From Proteiniclasticum ruminis DSM 24773 (GTDB taxonomy: Bacteria > Bacillota > Clostridia > Clostridiales > Clostridiaceae), in NCBI RefSeq assembly GCF_000701905.1, contig NZ_JNKC01000001.1:744001-808000 (forward strand): a stretch of 64,000 bases of DNA. Reading direction: 5' to 3'. Below are positions 60,395 to 64,000 of this stretch, in pieces. The stretch's first letter is position 1. Every line of letters starts with the position of its first letter. The position numbers and the translations under genes were made by a program. Under the pieces are notes generated by a model. It saw only the letters and a list, made by a program, of their open reading frames with translations, was not told where the DNA came from and searched no databases.

Positions 60395-62206
60395 TTAATG
60401 GGATTTATTCTTTTCTTCTTCCACCATCTGTGTATTTGGGGTAACATCCACATCTTTCTCAGCAGCTCTGAAGTAGTCTCCTGTAATGATGAGGTTGGAT
60501 ACATAGGGGGCGTTGAAGAGATGGTCGTAATCTTTGGGATCGCCAAGGACTTCTCCTGTGGCCATGACCACAGAGCCCTCTCCTTCTCTGAAGAGGTTGC
60601 TGCCCATGACTTTGTCGGTATAAAGATCTTCCTCCACCCCTAGAAGATAGAGAATGGTAGGCAGCATATCCACTTGTCCACCTAATGTATCAATTTCCAT
60701 TTCTTCCATGCCAGGAATGTGGATAAAGAACGGAAGCTTCTTCTCGTTGTCAGGCAAGTTGGAGTCATGATACTTATGAACACCTTCGTGGTCTCCAAAA
60801 ACGATGAGCGCTGTATTGTCCAGCTCTCCCTTTTCTTCCAGCTCTTTATAGAACTCACCCAGATAATGATCGGTATAGTGGATGCTTTCTAAGTATCCAG
60901 CATCATGGTTGTCCCAAGGGATACCCAGGTATCTGTGTTCTTCCTCTATGGTGAACGGTGTATGGGAGGTCACAGTCATGACATAGGAGTAGTAAGGATG
61001 AGCAGATCTTTCTATTTCCTTTACGGACTGTTTAAAGAGAGACTCATCCAAAATACCAAGTCCACTGTATCGTTTGTCTTCGAAAAGCTCCTCATCCACA
61101 TAACGCTCAATACCGATATTGGGATATACGATGTCTCTGTTCCAGAAAGCTGCCATGTCACCATGAATGGCTGTTGTATTGTATCCTTCATTCTTCAAAA
61201 GCTTTGGAAGTCCGAAATATTCATTTTCTCCATAGCTCATAAATGCGCTGCCCTTCTGGGTAGGATACAGACCAGTGTTGAACATAAGCTCCGCATCGGA
61301 ACTGACGCCTTCCTGAATCTGCTCTCTCACGTTGGTGAAATTGATGCTGTTTTTTATCAGTTTATTGAGGTTCGGTGTAATTTCCTGTCCCTGCCAGGTG
61401 TAGTCCAGCGCAAAGCTCTCCAGCGATTCAAAATGGACCACAATGAGATTCTTTCCAGCCAGAAGTCCTTTCAGGTCTTTATATTCATCCGCTACATTAA
61501 AGTGGGATGCATTCTCTTCATACCAGTCTTCAATGGAGACAATTTCCTCTTCGTTGAGCTTTTTTACACTGTCTCTGATAAATGTAGCCAGGTTGACCAT
61601 ATGATTGCCCACTGGGGACAATAATAAGGCATGGTTTTCGTAATTTTCAATACCAGCGGTCTTTCTTACCGTCATGAACTGCGTCACCATGAGCATGAAG
61701 CTCAGAGCAAAAGCTGTACCAAACAGTCCCCACCTTTTCATGCGGAGTTCTCTGTTTTTTTGACGAACAGACTTTCCGATGACCTTTTTTGATTTCAGCA
61801 GCATATAGAGCACAAAGGGGAGATCCACAAAAACCAGGAAATTGAGGTTCATGAAGTACTCACTGGTACTTGCTGCAAACTCTGGGCTGATGTTCTTTAG
61901 ATACAGCACATAGAAACTGAACAGTCTGTTCAGTCCGTCAAAATAAGTCATATCTGCATAGAATAGAATGGAATACCCAATATTAACATAGAAAAAGTAC
62001 CATAATTTTTTCCTGCCCTCAAATAGGAAAGAAAAAGACACAATCACTAATATTGGCGCAATGCTAAGAAGACTCATCATGAATACCCTTGCACTGGCAT
62101 CATAAAGTGTCACCAATAAAAATAGAGACTTGCCATATAAAATCGCTCCAAGAAGAAGCGGCAGTGTCCATTTGTTCTGTGTAAGTTTTTTAATCAGATT
62201 GTCCAT
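60395..62206 (-). CDS. LtaS-like phosphoglycerol transferase (sulfatase fold)
   Basis: This membrane enzyme has about five N-terminal helices (about 17-175) and a large extracellular sulfatase/alkaline-phosphatase domain, about 603 aa. It probably makes or modifies polyglycerolphosphate lipoteichoic acid. Metal and active-site motifs are visible: HFESLESF (Glu), EGVSSDAELMFNTG (nucleophile segment) and VFGDHEGVHKYH. In LtaS of Staphylococcus the nucleophile is Thr in GKTSDSE; here the matching position is Ser (about residue 305 counted from GTG 62215). I prefer ATG 62206 behind GGGGTG. Exact product class is uncertain. Confidence 0.88.
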   Translation of the reverse strand: MDNLIKKLTQNKWTLPLLLGAILYGKSLFLLVTLYDASARVFMMSLLSIAPILVIVSFSFLFEGRKKLWYFFYVNIGYSILFYADMTYFDGLNRLFSFYVLYLKNISPEFAASTSEYFMNLNFLVFVDLPFVLYMLLKSKKVIGKSVRQKNRELRMKRWGLFGTAFALSFMLMVTQFMTVRKTAGIENYENHALLLSPVGNHMVNLATFIRDSVKKLNEEEIVSIEDWYEENASHFNVADEYKDLKGLLAGKNLIVVHFESLESFALDYTWQGQEITPNLNKLIKNSINFTNVREQIQEGVSSDAELMFNTGLYPTQKGSAFMSYGENEYFGLPKLLKNEGYNTTAIHGDMAAFWNRDIVYPNIGIERYVDEELFEDKRYSGLGILDESLFKQSVKEIERSAHPYYSYVMTVTSHTPFTIEEEHRYLGIPWDNHDAGYLESIHYTDHYLGEFYKELEEKGELDNTALIVFGDHEGVHKYHDSNLPDNEKKLPFFIHIPGMEEMEIDTLGGQVDMLPTILYLLGVEEDLYTDKVMGSNLFREGEGSVVMATGEVLGDPKDYDHLFNAPYVSNLIITGDYFRAAEKDVDVTPNTQMVEEEKNKSH

Positions 62207-62248
62207 ACTTTTCACCCCACGTAAGTCATTCCTTACATTCTCAGCTTA

Positions 62249-62257
62249 ACTATACCA
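62249..62257 (-). promoter_or_regulatory. extended -10 promoter of the ltaS-like gene
   Basis: TGGTATAGT on the minus strand, about 40 bases before the start; the -35 is poor, as expected for an extended -10 promoter. Confidence 0.5.
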
Positions 62258-62751
62258 AAATACACCTGCCAGTGGTCGTTTTCACAAGCAGTTTAAGAAT
62301 AGATTCAAGGTTCCTTAAGTATTCAGAAACAATGTTCACGAAATACATAAACTGTACCGAAAACCTTTAATCCTGAATGATTATTCAATTCGAAACTCAT
62401 TTCTAATTTAGATAGTTGGAACCATTTCTTGGCTTTACATTTGTTTTCAACGATTACTAATTATACAACTTCAACATGGAATTACAATTCATTTTTTCTG
62501 AATTTTTCTTGATGTTTTGAATCCAGTCACATATATTCATTATTTTGACAGCTCAAAACGCATATTCATCGAACTACTTCAAAGTTCATAACATCTGTTA
62601 TTATAAGCTACTCCTATTTTATATCTATACACTTTTCTATCCTTCCTTTATCATGTTGGTAAAAGGGTCCATAGCTGAATAAAATTAATAACCTGACTCT
62701 AAATAAAAAACATACAGTTGCCACTCTAATAGACAAAGGGGAGATGATTCT
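62258..62751. other. AT-rich intergenic region between ltaS-like and ECF sigma genes
   Basis: About 490 bases separate two divergent genes. No supported ORF, RNA or terminator is seen. The ECF sigma promoter should lie here; I cannot identify a convincing autoregulated -35/-10 pair. Confidence 0.6.
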
Positions 62752-63267
62752 TTGAGGATTTTTCAGAATAAGAACAGAAAAAAAGACCAATTCCTTGCTA
62801 TGGTCACCAATGAAAAGATATATCTGTACAAGATTGCCTTTGGCTATCTCAGGCATGAAAAGGATGCTCTGGAAGCGGTGGATGAATCCATCTTCCTTGG
62901 GCTTGTGCATCTTAGAAAGCTAAAAAAAGAAGAATATATGAAAACATGGCTCATAAGAATCCTCATCAATGAATGTAAAAGAATTCTAAGAGAACGGAGT
63001 AGACTTGTGGTCAGCGAAGAAGTTCCTGATACGATATCTCCTTCTCAAGAGACAGACTTAGCACTCCAGATGAGTGTGGAAGCACTACCAGAGGAACTGA
63101 AAGAAATCATCCTTCTGCGCTACTACGGAGACTTAACCGTGAAAGATACAGCTGAACTCTTATCTATCCCGCAAGGCACCGTAGCTACCAGAACCAAAAA
63201 AGCACTGTCACTTCTAAAAGAAGATCTCACAAAAGAGGAAGGAGGGAATCTTTATGAGAACTGTTGA
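62752..63267 (+). CDS. ECF-type RNA polymerase sigma factor
   Basis: 171 aa with region 2 (YLYKIAFGYLRHEKDALEAV, LRKLKKEEYMKTWLIRI) and region 4 (LPEELKEIILLRYYGDLTVKD, IPQGTVATRTKKALSLLK). It belongs to the SigV/SigW-like extracytoplasmic group. Start TTG 62752 is eight bases after AAGGGGAG. It overlaps the anti-sigma gene by 14 bases, the standard sigma/anti-sigma pair. The inducing stress cannot be told. Confidence 0.92.
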   Translation: MRIFQNKNRKKDQFLAMVTNEKIYLYKIAFGYLRHEKDALEAVDESIFLGLVHLRKLKKEEYMKTWLIRILINECKRILRERSRLVVSEEVPDTISPSQETDLALQMSVEALPEELKEIILLRYYGDLTVKDTAELLSIPQGTVATRTKKALSLLKEDLTKEEGGNLYENC

Positions 63268-64000
63268 GCATAGGCTGAAAAGCTCCGCAGAGAACAGCAT
63301 TGAAATTCCACTATCTCTAAACCGGATAGAAAAAAGAACTCTAGAAAGATACAAGACTCATCTTCGGATAAAAAGAGCAAAAAGTTTCTCCTTATCTTTC
63401 ATAGGAGTACTTCTTTTTCTCTTCTACAGTGCCAACAGCACACTTTCTTTTGCTCAAAACATGAAGTCTGTCCCCTTATTATCGGAGCTTCTGGAAGTCT
63501 TCAGATTTGAAGATGAAAGTAAGGATGCTGTCCAGGAAATTGGTATGATTCTGTCCAATGAAAAATCCGAGGTGCACCTTCAGTATGTTCTTTCCGACGC
63601 GAAACGACTCATTCTATATTTTCAGTTTCCAGAAGGAATCACTCTTAATGACCATGATCTGATTGAACTAAAGGTACTAGAAGCTTACGACGCTCGAACC
63701 AACGAAAACATCAGTGAATTTTTCCACCCTGCCAGTTACCAGTTTGCCGGCAGTTTTGAGGAAGACAACAGATATCTATCGCTGAATGGCGCTCTTCCTC
63801 CAGATTCAGAGGAAACCTTACCCGAGAATCTTGGTATGAGGATTCACATTAAAGTACAGAGAAGGACATTCGATCAGAAAATAGAAATTACGGAGGTTCT
63901 TGATCTGGGTGATTTCCACTTTGAAATCCCTCTGAAAAATGCCAAGAGTGTAAACAACGTGCCTTTGAAGCATTCCTTCTCTCTTTTTGATGTGCCCATG
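63254..64000 (+). CDS. membrane anti-sigma factor, DUF4179-like (partial)
   Basis: Open from ATG 63254 (behind GGAGG) to the window end, 249 codons, 3-prime part missing. Residues 1-45 are a charged cytoplasmic segment that would bind the sigma factor. One membrane helix is at about 46-65 (FSLSFIGVLLFLFYSANS), followed directly by an extracytoplasmic part starting MKSVPLLSELLEVF, a pattern seen in DUF4179/RsiV-type proteins. The extracellular region is long, so it may be the sensor. Confidence 0.82.
   Translation, partial: MRTVEHRLKSSAENSIEIPLSLNRIEKRTLERYKTHLRIKRAKSFSLSFIGVLLFLFYSANSTLSFAQNMKSVPLLSELLEVFRFEDESKDAVQEIGMILSNEKSEVHLQYVLSDAKRLILYFQFPEGITLNDHDLIELKVLEAYDARTNENISEFFHPASYQFAGSFEEDNRYLSLNGALPPDSEETLPENLGMRIHIKVQRRTFDQKIEITEVLDLGDFHFEIPLKNAKSVNNVPLKHSFSLFDVPM

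Noticed and set aside
1-64000. CRISPR arrays, tRNA or rRNA genes, insertion sequences, integrases, phage genes
   Set aside because: No regularly spaced repeats, RNA gene signatures or transposase/integrase-like frames were seen anywhere in the window.

Overview
The window reads as the chromosome of a flagellated, Gram-positive anaerobe of the Bacillota, most likely class Clostridia. The evidence is the gene order of the flagellar cluster (flgB-flgC-fliE-fliF to flhF-flhG-fliA), FliY and a CheC/CheD pair, FliW next to CsrA, no P- or L-ring genes, strong AGGAGG ribosome sites, an LtaS-type polymerase and a CPYHxxCLEG-type ROK fructokinase. Genus and species cannot be named from the sequence alone.

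Region 1 (1-5.9 kb): the tail of an unknown gene, an orphan 109-aa gene with a near-consensus promoter, and a sucrose module. This has a sucrose PTS transporter (scrA), sucrose-6-phosphate hydrolase (scrB), a LacI-type repressor (scrR) and a divergent fructokinase (scrK). GAACCGGTTC-type operators sit at the scrAB promoter, in its leader and inside the scrR promoter.

Region 2 (5.9-29.1 kb): one long minus-strand operon for the flagellar basal body, export apparatus, hook and motor: flgB-flgC-fliE-fliF-fliG-fliH-fliI-fliJ-fliK-flgD-(TIGR02530)-flgE-flbD-motA-motB-fliL-fliO-fliP-fliQ-fliR-flhB-flhA-flhF-flhG-PilZ-fliA-(SwrB/DUF6115-like)-(small membrane protein)-flgF-flgG. A housekeeping-type promoter lies upstream of flgB, and a sigma-28-like promoter sits between flgE and flbD.

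Region 3 (29.5-54.4 kb): late flagellar and chemotaxis genes, all on the minus strand, in several units each headed by a sigma-28-like promoter. The units are flgM-flgN-flgK-flgL-fliW-csrA; a tail-anchored orphan; flaG-fliD-fliS-fliT-like-mcp; cheW-cheD-cheB-cheR-cheA-cheC-cheY-cheW-fliM-fliY; and an mcp. A hemerythrin-fapA-mcp set has no recognised promoter. No flagellin gene is present. One chemoreceptor carries a C-terminal phosphonate-binding-protein-like domain.

Region 4 (54.5-58.3 kb): an unsaturated-uronate operon kduD-kduI-gntR-MFS transporter with tandem GTATAC operators.

Region 5 (58.3-64 kb): a possible peptide-signalling module (an RRNPP-type HTH/TPR regulator divergent from a 43-aa signal-peptide ORF and a 97-aa orphan), an LtaS-like enzyme, and an ECF sigma factor with its anti-sigma gene running off the window end.

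No rRNA, tRNA, CRISPR array, insertion sequence or phage gene was recognised. The strongest candidates for something undescribed are (a) the small membrane protein at 7.5-7.7 kb, which has either an ATT start or a dnaX-like -1 frameshift, (b) the MCP fused to a PhnD-like domain, and (c) the RRNPP/peptide locus at 58.4-60.3 kb.
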